From Zhengitettix transpicula (Eukaryota; Arthropoda; Insecta; Orthoptera; Tetrigidae), in NCBI GenBank assembly GCA_037074705.1, contig CM073595.1, positions 26,503,501 through 26,567,500 of the forward strand: a stretch of 64,000 bases of DNA, given 5' to 3'. The translations under genes and the position numbers were made by a program. Of the stretch, positions 47,111 through 58,570 are shown piece by piece. The notes beneath the pieces are model-generated. The model saw nothing but the letters and a program-made list of their open reading frames with translations. It had not been told where the DNA came from and searched no databases. Numbering within the stretch: the stretch's first letter is position 1; each line of letters opens with the position of its first letter.

Positions 47111-48180
47111 ATTTTTAAATGATAAAGTATTATTGCATATTAATTCATGTGTTTAATAACCAAGTAAGGCTATAATTGCAACTTAAATTAAGAGAATATT
47201 TGTACTTATAAAAATGAAAGATTTTTTTATTTTCCATTTTTCCACATTTGTAAATATCTGTGGCTAAATTTTTCATCTTCTGGTTTACCGCTTAAGAGTT
47301 TTCATAATCTTACGAATATGCTGAATTAGATTTCCGCTTTCAGATGAAGATCCCTTTGGCAGCTGAAGTCTTGATGATGATGCAATTGTTCCAATTCATA
47401 CATGTTACTTTGGCAGCGAATTTCTCTTGCCCACCGAACCGCGCCAAAGGCTCATTACACGACGAAAAATTCTGTAAAATGTTCTCCTTTTAGGCTCCTA
47501 CGCTTTTCAGTTGTATGAATACCCACTTCCCTGGTCTAGAGTTAAATCCCATTGACACAGTAGTGTCGTGTTTTATATCTATGAATACGTTCTCAATTAT
47601 TTCTCTCTGTACGCACTACACATACGGATGTACCGTGGCATGTAAAAGCTGTTTGCAGTTTATTTACTTAAATAGTACAAACATATGGATTATTTCTAAT
47701 AAAATATAAAACGACATTCGTCGTGTAGTTATATGTTTTTTTTCCTTGGTTCACCGCATAGCTTTTTTACGCTTTTAATTCAGCGTTGTCCTGACTTTTA
47801 ATATGAATCGTATTTCATTATAGGCCGAGAAGAATATGTGTCTGTTATTTCAACACTATATGGTGGTACCTTCTGCAGTTGATTAAAATACCACGGCGAT
47901 TTCCAAAAATCAAAATTTATGTATACGTGTGAACAGTTACGACATACGAGGCACAAACATGAAATTCAACCATAAAGAACTGATCGAATTGACTTTAAGG
48001 AATTTAAAAAAAATATTTTTGGAAAATGAAATTATGCCGAAAGCTTCTTCAACAAAATAAGACGTTAAAAATATCAATTTTTATTTCCTGTGACTCATAT
48101 AGAAAATATTTTGCAATTCAACTAATAATTTGTAAATAGCAGCGGAGGATAACTCCATTTTTATGGCACACTCTGGTTTC
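47111..48180. other. Anonymous region
   Basis: Nothing was recognised. Confidence 0.5.
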
Positions 48181-48184
48181 TCAT

Positions 48185-48455
48185 GAAACATTAACGAACG
48201 TAGGTTACCCCTTGCGTTCTGGGTTTCAACTGGGATCTGATTATCACACTGATATTTGTGGCGAAACACCGCAGCAAATCACAACACAAAAGCGTCGTAA
48301 CCAACTCGGTTTGGGTTTCCTGATTGGACGCCACCGACCGAACGGAAATATCTCGGCAATCCACCTGGCGATGGCGATGATGATCGCGGAAACGATGTCG
48401 TTTAATACTAATTAGACTCGGTTGATCAACCCAGAATCATTTTCTTCCATTCGCG
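48185..48455 (-). repeat. GC-richer dispersed repeat, copy 1
   Basis: On the minus strand ATCATCATCGCCATCGCCAG, GGTGGCGTCCAATCAGG, TTGTGTTGTGATTTGCTG and CCTACGTTCGTTAATG occur in the same order as at 50905-51150. No frame is conserved. Confidence 0.6.
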
Positions 48456-49244
48456 CTGTAAGCACCAATAATGTAGTTGAGGTACGGAACGTTTGAAAAT
48501 TGGATTATCTCTGGTGATAATTGAAGCAAAATACTAGAAATGAAGAGAAATATCGTTTCGTGTGCTCATAAATAGCGCTGACACTCTGTAAAATATTTTT
48601 TTTCGAAACTATACATTTTTCAATTAGGTCTTTAGGTTCATATGCTCTCTTTTGTTTTCCAGTTTCATTTACTGCCCCCGAGTTACGCCGAAAGGTCTTC
48701 GTCGCTCAGCCCGGAGGAAACTATCGTAGTTTTGTGTCCGTGCTTCTTAGTCTTAAATTGTTTCAATTTGTTCTATTCTATAATTTGTAACCTATTATTA
48801 TATATATATTTGGTTGTATCTATAATTTATTTGCTCCTTGATTATTATTTGTCTCTAATTTTACAAGTATTTAAAGATTAAATTGTAATCTCCTTAATAT
48901 TATTAATTTAGTGTTAGCGTTGTATTGCTTATTATAATATTTGCAAATTGAAGTATTTACGTATCCTATTTCCTCAACCGTTGACAAATGGAATTAATGA
49001 TTAATCTAATTGAGGCGGTTAAATCGTACCTAGTGTCTAAAATTATGTAACTCAGGTTCAGAGAAATCTCAATGCCAGAGTGGTCTGAGTGCAAATAATT
49101 CAACGCTCAAGGGATGACAGCACAAAGAATTCTGGGATAGAGGATGACATAAATGTGAAGCAAAAAGTAAGACCCCCCATTACCTCAAATAGGCTCAGAA
49201 ACGGCCCACTCTAACAGCCTCAATTCTGAGCTGTATACATATTT
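48456..49244. other. Anonymous region
   Basis: Nothing was recognised. Confidence 0.5.
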
Positions 49245-49365
49245 GACAATAGCACGCGTCAGCATCGACGGCGTGTGGCGCAGGTGGGTCTAACGTGGCA
49301 AGGGGGTTAGAATATGCTCAGAAAAACACTTAACTGGGCCGCCAAAATATGTGCACACTATAGTT
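49245..49365 (+). repeat. Dispersed repeat, copy 2 (pair with 23585-23800)
   Basis: Shares CACGCGTCAGC and AACTGGGCCGC blocks with the earlier copy. Shorter spacing. Confidence 0.45.
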
Positions 49366-49411
49366 TTTTTTTTCGATTTTAGAACATTAAAAAATTATTA
49401 ACGAGAGATTC

Positions 49412-49428
49412 GGGGGGGGGGGGGGGGG
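49412..49428. repeat. G17 homopolymer
   Basis: The longest of several G runs in the window. A short CA repeat follows at 49451-49466. Confidence 0.95.
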
Positions 49429-49469
49429 AGTGAGGTCTGATCTTTTTTATACACACACACACACACTGT

Positions 49470-50900
49470 ATATTTTGAGTGTGTAACTGACCTCGTTCAA
49501 CCAGGACGTTCGCGATAAATTTTTAGTAATAACACTCATGTTTTCAAGATTTTATGTATTAAGTCAGGAATGTATTCAAGGTAATCATATTTTAATTTTA
49601 TATATGTGATAGGATGTTCGATGAACACACTGTTTAATTTATTAATTTGAGTTCCGGCGTAATGTCTCATGAGGACTACAAATGTATTGGATTTTACTCT
49701 AAAGGAGGTCGTTAAAGGCCACGTGGAACGAAATGTTACGTGCTTTAAATGCTTCAGAATAATGGTGATTAAGACACAACGGAATAACTCTTGTTTAAGT
49801 TAAATTATTATTTACGTGTTAAGGCGAGAAAGGAAAATTGCGTTTGATGCTCGTAATTGCATGACGTACAAGTGCTTTCGCAGGCTAAATTAAATATTCT
49901 CGAGAGCACAGTGGTTTGAACACGTCCAGGCAAAATCCGCCAAGAAGAGGACGACAATAAATTACCTACATATTTGCTGTGATAATTTAATACTGACGAC
50001 ATTTGCAACGCGTAATGTCGGAAAATGTATCTTGAAACTGATATATTATTGTTATTAAAGCGTTGATTTGAAACAATTTATTTTTAAATTTCCTGGCACC
50101 GAGTCAACTTTTAATCGCCTCAATACAGATTGCAGTTCGCAGGAAAAACGAATTAAGGATGTAGCTCATAATTGAGGCTGAAGGATGAGAAAAAAGAATT
50201 TTCTATTTATCTCTGATTAAGTTAATGATTGTAAAATAATGAGATTATAACAGATATTCTCCAACTACCGATTTATTAATGCAGGAAATTTTTGATTGCA
50301 TTTCAATCTTGGGAATACGTTTTCTAAACTCTTATGTAATAATTCCTAATGGAATTAAATAATTTTTCTATATATTTTACTGAAGAAGCTACAATACAGA
50401 AACCTATTGATCTTCTCAACATTGATTGTTATTTCTGTTACACTTACTAATATTGTAGTGGATTATGAACCATTTTCCAGAAGAACAACTCATTACCAAT
50501 TCCGGATTTCGTCAAAATGGCAGAACTGCACTGTATTGGATAAATGGGCTAGGAAAAATGTCCATTTGCCTTCCACATTATGATTAAATCCGCGTATAAA
50601 AAATTTATTTTTACCTCCAATGCGTAGCTACATCGTAAAATATTCGTAACAAATAAAATCGGACGATTAATTTTTCCCTTCCATGCTTTTGCTATTATTA
50701 TTAATACTTCAGGAACAGGTAACGTCACTGAAAAAAAATTGCCTGCAAATATAAATTAATTCTAAGTTCCTACTTGTAGCCGTGAATCGTTGGTGTAGTT
50801 TACAGAGTGGAGAAATCATTTTATTAAAAAAATCTTCCCAAAGAATATTGAATTTCAGTTGTAAGAGAAACACTTATGGTCACCTTGAAATTTATATGAT
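49470..50900. other. Anonymous AT-rich region
   Basis: Nothing was recognised. Confidence 0.5.
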
Positions 50901-50904
50901 TCTC

Positions 50905-51150
50905 TGTTTATCACCCGGGGCGAAGTTTTGTCCAGAGCGGGTTATCATCATCGCCGTCGTCAGGTTGATTGGTGTGTCCAGACATGTCCGCTTTATTTAT
51001 AGCGGTCAGTGGCGTTGGTGGTTGGCGCCCAATCAGGGGAGGTCGATCTGCAGCAGATTTCGACCTTTTCGTGTTGTGATTGGCTGAGCTGATGAACCGA
51101 GAATCATTTATGAAATCGATTCACCGGGAAAGCCTACGTTCATTAAATTA
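50905..51150 (+). repeat. GC-richer dispersed repeat, copy 2
   Basis: ATCATCATCGCCGTCGTCAG, CGCCCAATCAGGGG, TTCGTGTTGTGATTGGCTGA and CCTACGTTCATTAAAT match 48185-48455 reversed. The ATTGGCTG motif also occurs in the element at 11195-11500. Confidence 0.6.
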
Positions 51151-53538
51151 AATAATGTTTTCTCACACACCAATCTGAAAATGCACCTATGTCAGCAGCG
51201 GTGACGCAATCGAGTGGAAAGGCGGAACACACACAATCTGGATTATCTAATAATTTACTATTTCAAAGTAAGGTAACGCAAAAAAAAGAAATTAACGAAG
51301 GTGCACACACGTACACATAATTAAATATCTATTTAATTAAAGTTGTGTTCGCACTATGCTACAGTTTCTCGTTCTCCACAATCTTCCAGAACTGTATTTA
51401 ATTATATCTTATATACTGATACATTACTGTACAATTTAATGCACACTTACAAAAGTCACCGCAGATTTCGACTTCAAACTAGTAATTATTAATTCTACTT
51501 ATGGTTGAAAGTTCGTCAAGAGCATATTTGTTAGTTGACACAGCAAAGTTCGGAAAATGTCTTCGCCTGAAAAGGAACGATTATCCAGTTTCTGAAGGTG
51601 CTAAGGCAATTTGCAGATCCAATTAGTGTTTCTTAACTCAGTAACTATTAATCGTGCCTCTCACGACTGCTTTAACTATTTATTATAAAAAAAATCAAGA
51701 CTGAAGTATATAGATTTCGCCCTAACCCGAGCTTACCCGACCTCCAACAACAAAACAACCGGATGTACAAATTCACGCGGTCCGCGTATAGTATTATTCT
51801 TATAATATGGGTTATAGTGATTTACAGACACATCCGCCGAATACCGTTATTTGTAAAACCTTAGTTTTTATTTCTATTATTTCTAAATTTCGTAAAGTTA
51901 CGCTGGAAACTTATCTGTCTAATTTTATATTTTCCAGTTAGAGGGAGCTATATTTGTTGTTAATATTATAAAAAGTATAGTAAATCCACAAGTTATATCT
52001 AAATTATAGAAGTTAAAGGACATTTCTTAAATTAATTCAAGCTTTTCATTAACTGTTTTATATTTTGAAGAAGGGTTTTAAATACGTTTATTGCTTTAAG
52101 CTCCACGAAATTTAGAATCAGCTCCACAGACTAGTTACGGTTTCATAAATTTTCCGGAAATTATAATATAAACAAAATATAATTCTGTAATTCCGTTTTG
52201 CACTTAAACTGAACTTTCTGCTCCCGATGTTCTCAATGCACTTAAGTGCGTGTTTTTTTTGTGGTTTTGGGAAGACCGCTTTCCACGCGAAGCCGCTACT
52301 TTCACTTGATACATTAGAATTAGCAGAATGCCCCGCAAAGTTCCAAGGGCGTAGCGTTTTATAACTGCTTACGTCGGCCAAGGTCGTGTTCGCACTATTT
52401 GAGAATGTGCCTCGAGCAAGGTTTCCCAAATCAGCCACTTAGGAAGGCGGCTTACAAAAACAATTGCTGTCATCCAGTCACTATATACATAATCGTTCCA
52501 TTACGAAATTGGGGAAACTCGCGGTATGCGAAACGTTTTGCACATTCCGTAAATTATAATGAACGCTTGTACACTTCGCAGAATGAGTAGAAAGTGCCGA
52601 CATTCTATGAACGAACCATTTCGTTTTCTGATCCTTTGAAGAAATACGTGTAGTTTTGCGGAAGATAAACGGACGGAAAACAATAAAATGATTTGAATTG
52701 AAATTTTTCACTGCTAAGACAAATCCGTGTCCGTTTAATTAATTCATTTTACAATATTAAGAAATTTCTGCGGAATATAAAATTGTACTCTCCAAGAATT
52801 TTGTCGTTTCTTTATATATATGGTCGAAAAGCCGATGCCGAATATCGATAGTTTATAATTTACCCATACCAAACTTACTTAATATAGCACGATACTTTAT
52901 AAATTTCGTGAAGAAACGCTGTAAATTAATTTATATAAGTGATAAAGGATTTTAAAGTTTATATATAAATATATACATTGTAGCGCGAGTTTTTAATGAT
53001 TGGTTTATATATATTTTTACATTTAATTGTATTAGATATTGACAAGGTTCGAGTACTAGGCAAGTTTAATCTAGAATAGGCGCCACCGTGTCGGGGAGGT
53101 CATCCCAGGAGTCTGGGCAGAAGCACGAAACAGACAGACACCTGGATTTTATCTCAGACCGCGACTTCACCAGAAATTTTAAATTTCATAGAGCTCTTGA
53201 TTGTTTGGATGAATAAAATTTCTTGGTCCAGGCAGTTGGACCAAAAAGGTCGATAAGATCGAATTTTTGCGGACGGTCAAGCTGCTGGTGAGAGACGTTC
53301 TTCAACGCATCGTCCGCAGAGACTAATGCAGCGTGACGACAGCCACACACACGAAAGGTGTCTCAACTGCTGACTCGCCTAGGGGGCTAAACCTTGAGAT
53401 TAAGAGATCTGATTGTATCTTCGGCTAGTGGAATCCAAATAATTTGTATATATATAGATACATGTAAATATTTGTCCTTCGTCCATTAAATATTTGGCAA
53501 TAAATATCCTCAAAAGTTTCCTTTGAATTTTTAACAGT

Positions 53539-53540
<2 letters not shown>
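51151..53540. other. Anonymous region
   Basis: Nothing was recognised. A GC-richer patch at 53040-53400 has no open frame of note. Confidence 0.45.
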
Positions 53541-53631
<91 letters not shown>

Positions 53632-53646
53632 GTGTGTGTGTGTGTC
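53541..53646. repeat. Compound (CA)n(TA)n(TG)n palindromic microsatellite
   Basis: CA, then TA, then TG dinucleotides in succession. The block is close to its own reverse complement and could form a long hairpin. Confidence 0.95.
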
Positions 53647-53649
53647 TGT

Positions 53650-54900
53650 GTCAATCTGAAAATAAAATTATTATAAATTAATGTATAGTTCGCTTAAAGA
53701 CAAATGCTGTAATATTTTGCAGATTGGTATTGACAATTCTTGAATGGATCAATAATTTGAATTACAACTTTTTCTACCTCAGCAGCTATTAAAAGGTTTC
53801 TACAATAAATAATATTGTTTGTAGGCTGTTTAAGGTTTATTTTACACTTATCAATAGTTATGGAATTTAAGTCACATTTTCTACGATTCGTGACAAATTC
53901 TAATTGCAGTCATGAATTAACCAATTTATTAGAAACAGTTAACCAATTTTTTATTTTAGGCTAAGCTAAATTGCCAAAAGTATTCCTTAGACAATGTGTC
54001 TGCAATTTGATATTTAATTTTTTCTGACTAATAGGCTGGTGTTTTTCTTATTTATTCAAGTCAGATTATTATAATTGTTAATATTGATGCAAGTCCTGAG
54101 ACGTTTTGCATGTAACTCAACAGCATTTACGTACTTCTGTAATATATCATGTAGTCATAGAATTGACTCTTTTAAATTCCATAAAAAATAGTTTTGGAAA
54201 TTTTGCACGTCTTAAAATAAAAAATTCGTTAAATTTTCTAATTAATTGGTTAAGTCTCGACAACAATTACAATTCCTCATTGATTGTAGAAATTTTGACT
54301 TAAAATTGATAGTAAATTTTTTCTGACTTATACACCGGTGTTTCCCACATTAATTAAAAAATAAGTCAGGTTATTATAATTATCAATAATTTGAATTAAG
54401 ACTTTATTGCATCTGAGCAACAATTCCAAGGCGTTCGCGTTATTGCAGAAGTGAATATTGTCGAATTGAACTCGCCGTGGTACAATGCTCGAGGAAGAGA
54501 AATTTGAAATTTCAACCACGCTTACCCAGCACAATATTGTGTCGGATTTGTCGGTGTCGGCAGAGACGCGTCACGCAGTCTGCGTCATTCCTTTCATCGA
54601 AACGCGCGTTGCAAGACAGTTCAGCTGTCGGCGTTCCATTCACGCGTACTCTCAACTAGCTGTGTTTGTTTCGGGACATTCATCACTCGTGGGAACACGT
54701 GTACGGGCCACGAGAAACCTGCGGCCTGTGGTTCTGACAGTAATACTGTAAAGCGCTTAGGCGGTACTTAGGGCACACAATTCCATGCGACGACCATTCG
54801 CTCTCCATTGAGTTACAGCAGCTTACATATTGCGGAAGCTCGTAATAGGGTAACAACTAGTAAGTTATTATATTTTTTATTTCAACTTATTCCCATCGTA
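53650..54900. other. Anonymous region
   Basis: Nothing was recognised. An 88-codon frame at 54485-54751 is GC-richer than its surroundings but has no identifiable family. Confidence 0.4.
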
Positions 54901-54904
54901 CGTA

Positions 54905-56045
54905 AAATAGTCGACAATTTGAACCAGAGTAAATGGAGAAGTCTCTGACATCCAGGCAATAGCATCAGGAGTACCTAAAGGAAGTATTCTGGGACCGTTT
55001 TTATTTTATTATACACGCCAGATTTACACAGATAAACTAATACTTTAACTGATACTTTTATTCTATACAAAATAACTCGTCTTCATGAAAGAATCCCTCA
55101 CCATGAATCACTTTGTCTTCCGACACCTGCGATTGAATAGAAAATAAGAAATAGTCACCTCCTTATTTCTTGATATACGTCAGGAATTTGATAAAGTATG
55201 GCAAGCTGGTTCCTCTACAAAATTAAAGCTGTTTCCGATCTTATAACAACTGGTTTAAATCGTACCTAAAAATTCGACAATTAATAGAAAAGTCTCTGAC
55301 ATCCAGCAAATACGTACCTCAAGGAAAAGTTCTGTGACGTCACATCTACCCTCCACAACTAATAATTTACCTGGTAATTTTATTCTACACAAAAACTCCT
55401 CTTTATAAAAAATACCTCACCATTGATGAATTTTTCTTCCGACACTAGCAAATATTTAGAAAATAAAAAATAAGGTCCTTCATGTTTCTTGATTTAAGCC
55501 AGGCTTTTGATAAAGTATGGCAAACTGGCTTCCTCTACAAAATTAAACGCTGTCTCCCATCTTATATCAACTTGTTAAAATTGTACCGAAATGGTCGACA
55601 ATGACATCCAGTCAATGCGCCGATGAGTACCTCAAGGAAGTTTTCTGGGACCGATTTTTTTTAAAAAATTTATTCACACCCGATTTACACAGAAAAACTA
55701 ACTGGTACTTTTATTCTACACAAAATAACTACCCTTCCAGAAATAATCCCTTCAGTAATCAATTTGTCTTCCGACACTAGCGAATATTTGGAAAATAAAA
55801 TAGTGACCTTTCATATTTCTTGATATACGTCAGGAATTTGATAATGTATGGCAAGCTACATTCCTCTACAAAATTAAACGTTGTCTGAGATCTTATATGA
55901 ACTTATTTAAATCGTACCTAAATAGTCGTCAATTAATGGAAACGTCGCTGACATCCAGCCAATATGATCAAGAGTTCATCAAGGAAAAGTTCTGCGGTCG
56001 ATTATTTATTATACACGTCACATTTACCGTCAGAAACTAATACTT
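54905..56045 (+). repeat. Tandem array derived from jockey-type reverse transcriptase
   Basis: About 3.5 degenerate units of roughly 320-350 bp. Motif-A text (best copy FLDLSQAFDKVWQTGFLYKI at about 55485-55544) recurs starting at 55169, 55488 and 55819. GTCTCTGACATCC recurs near 54941, 55292 and 55944, with a shortened copy near 55601. The stretch GVPKGSILGPFLF (about 54969) is RT motif B. Each unit runs motif A to B to a decayed C region and back to A. The wrap-around order shows tandem duplication of the palm domain. All units carry stops. Confidence 0.75.
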
Positions 56046-56335
56046 TAAGTGGTACTTTTCCTGAGGACTAGCCTGGAAATACAATAACACCTGCATTTAC
56101 TGCAAGAGAGGAAACCCATAATTATACCCAATTCGCAATCAGTAGGATATTTGAGAATACATTTGGAAAGAAGATTAATTTCGAGAGATCATAATGTGAA
56201 AATAGGAAAGTGATTGATCTGAAATTTAAAGATCTGTACTGGGTAGTTGGTAAAATATCACAACTTCCAGTAGAAAATCAAGAAATATGTGATGCAGCCA
56301 TTATTTGGGCATCAAGCAAACAGTAGGCGATGGAG
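56046..56335 (+). pseudogene. Jockey-type LINE 3' coding fragment
   Basis: KVIDLKFKDLYWVVGKISQL then PVENQEICDAAI resembles the jockey thumb segment (KLYWLLGR.SQLS.ENK). It follows the tandem array in the same orientation, so array and fragment may be one disrupted element. Confidence 0.65.
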
Positions 56336-56339
56336 GGTT

Positions 56340-57650
56340 CCTCACCGTGCCACTGTCGGGCTTTTATTATTATTGGAAAACTGATTGCTAATTTAAAACA
56401 AATTTAAATAAAATCTTTTTAATCAAGATTGGATTAATGCTTATTAAAATCATTCGAAATCGTGCTCTTGGCTATAAAGAAGTAATTTCGGTTCTTGCGA
56501 ACTCGGCTAAGTCTGACAAAATATGAGTAGTCGGAACTTTTTAATTATCCACCGCTCACGTGTATGCTGTAACGTTTTATTCATTCCGTGAAATTAAGGC
56601 AGTTGTAATCCTCAAGAAACTGTGCAAAGTTTTAACGGCCAGCACAAGCGTGGTTTACAGTTTCATGTAATAAGAAAATTCCGTGTGGTGCGTGACACCG
56701 ACTCATTACGTCAACAACTGATTATTTTCGAAACGTTCGGCTGTAATAACTTCGTAGTTCGTAAAGTAAGACTGACAGATATTCTAGTGGTTTACGTCAT
56801 GACGAAAACTGATCTCCCCGCATTTATCGTGATGTGTCACGGCGCGTGTTTCACGTTAAACTTCCCAAATAGTCAGGCTACCGGTTGTGCCGGTCGAAGA
56901 CCTGCTTACACTCGACTCGATACGGAGTTTCGTAAATTTTCTCGCACACACACACACACACAAAAAGATTAATAATTTAAATACAGATGAGTAGCTGTTC
57001 AGTGTGAATTCCGCGTTTAAATATTTCCCTTAGCCCTGAGTGGAGAGCGTCCCGTTTCAGTGTACTCTGAAACGTAGCCCGAGGTACTAAGAATTGAATG
57101 GTGTGGAAAGTCTTAATTTTGTTGAGTTGTTACCGAGACTGAGTCTCCCACCGAAACGACTATGAAACCCCCCCGTTGTAGTTGGTACCTGTGTTGTGCG
57201 GTCCACGTCGATGCAGTGACTGCGAACTTCGGTCGCACGAAAGTTTAAAATTGCAGCGAGCTCAACCCCCTCTACTTCGCACTTTCGCCACGGAGCTCCT
57301 CGGGCTTCAGAAAGAAAGGTGTTTCCTCTCAAACGGGTGCTCCACCTGTTTCAATACGTTTTCCGCAACATCCATTCAAGCGAAGGATCTTCGCAGATCG
57401 TGGATTTCATTGGCCAAACCCCTGAACTTTAACCTTCTCCTAAACGCTCTTTGGAATTCATTCATTCTTCTCTGATACAAAAAGCATAAAGTGACGTACA
57501 AATTTATTTAACTGCGTTACGAAGTCTCCAGAGGCCGCTTAACGGTAAATGATAAATTACTTCTTTAAAAGGGAAGAGAAAAAACAAAGAGCTTGACTAT
57601 AAATTAATTGAAAATTAAAGCGACCAGAAATTTTGAGACTGAAAAATATT
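56340..57650. other. Anonymous region
   Basis: Frames of 116 codons (56622-56972) and 97 codons (57182-57475) show no family, splice context or conserved motif. A short CA repeat lies at 56943-56961. Confidence 0.4.
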
Positions 57651-57654
57651 TAAT

Positions 57655-57935
57655 TATTGAGAACAACATATAACATTATAAAACACAACGTTTCGTCCCT
57701 GAAGTTTGAGGTATCTTTAGGCATAAAATTTTAAAAATATATATATTAGTAATTAACTAAAGAGGCTTTATGGTCGTAACGTTGGTACAAAGAGCGACTT
57801 TGAAAATCGATTCATGACTCCTCACGTAATTAATTATTACGGATTTATACTTCATTTAAATTTTACACCTGAAGAGCTGCAAAAATTTAGAGACGAAACG
57901 TTGTATTTTATAATGTTTTAAATTGATCTTTAAAA
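57655..57935. repeat. Foldback element with ACAACGTTTCGTC arms
   Basis: CATTATAAAACACAACGTTT CGTCCCTGAAG on the left is inverted on the right as ACCTGAAGAGC ... GAGACGAAACGTTGTATTTT ATAATG. Arms are about 60 bp. Member of the ACGTTTC/CTGAAGA foldback set. Confidence 0.65.
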
Positions 57936-57999
57936 ACTCCTGACTAATTGGCTGTTGTTATTTCAATAATTAAAAACGACAGAAATATAATTATTTATT

Positions 58000-58040
58000 C
58001 TTTTCATTTAGCACAAAATGTTTTGATTCTAAATTTTTAT
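58000..58040 (-). repeat. Diverged foldback motif
   Basis: AAAATGTTTTGATTC ... TTATACTTCTTCAGATG parallels the neighbouring motif in weak form. Confidence 0.3.
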
Positions 58041-58104
58041 ACTTCTTCAGATGTTTTACAGCTGACGTTTTTTTAACAAAAAAATTCGTATAAATATGAA
58101 ATAT

Positions 58105-58130
58105 ATTGACCCGAGAAGACTTTATTCATT
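58105..58130. repeat. Solitary CCCGAGAAGA terminal motif
   Basis: GACCCGAGAAGACTTTATTC matches the termini of the elements at 3654-3713 and 11195-11500, without a visible partner. Confidence 0.45.
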
Positions 58131-58535
58131 CTCTACACACAAAACGATTACATTCTTTATGAAATACATTATTTTCGAATATTAAAATAATTAAAATCCA
58201 AAGTTTTTCCTGTGACGTAAAATTTATTACGGCATTTACAAAGGGATTGGTTGATTTTTGAAATTATGAATAAAACAGCGTCCCAAAAAATGTCTGCAAT
58301 GAATTAAACAGAATTATTGAGTACAATATATTAATTGATTAATCAAAAAAAATCCTAATTTTCAACAATGTTACATTTTCATACAACAGTTTGTAAATAC
58401 CAAAATAAAATTTACGTTGTTTAATAACGAGGGCAACTGTCAAAAAGGTAAAAAATTACCGAGTTTATAACTCTAAAACTTCATTGATAATTCATTTTTT
58501 TACCATTACAGACAGTATTTATTTATTTAATTAAA

Positions 58536-58570
58536 ACAACGTATCGGTACGTGTTTGTACCTTCAGGTCT
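58536..58570 (-). repeat. Hammerhead-like foldback motif fragment
   Basis: ACAACGTATCGGTACGTGTT then TGTACCTTCAGGTC is a diverged copy of the 3268-3301 motif with the stem preserved. Confidence 0.45.

Noticed and set aside
56622..56972. 116-codon frame
   Set aside because: No recognisable domain, biased composition or splice context. It ends in a CA microsatellite.
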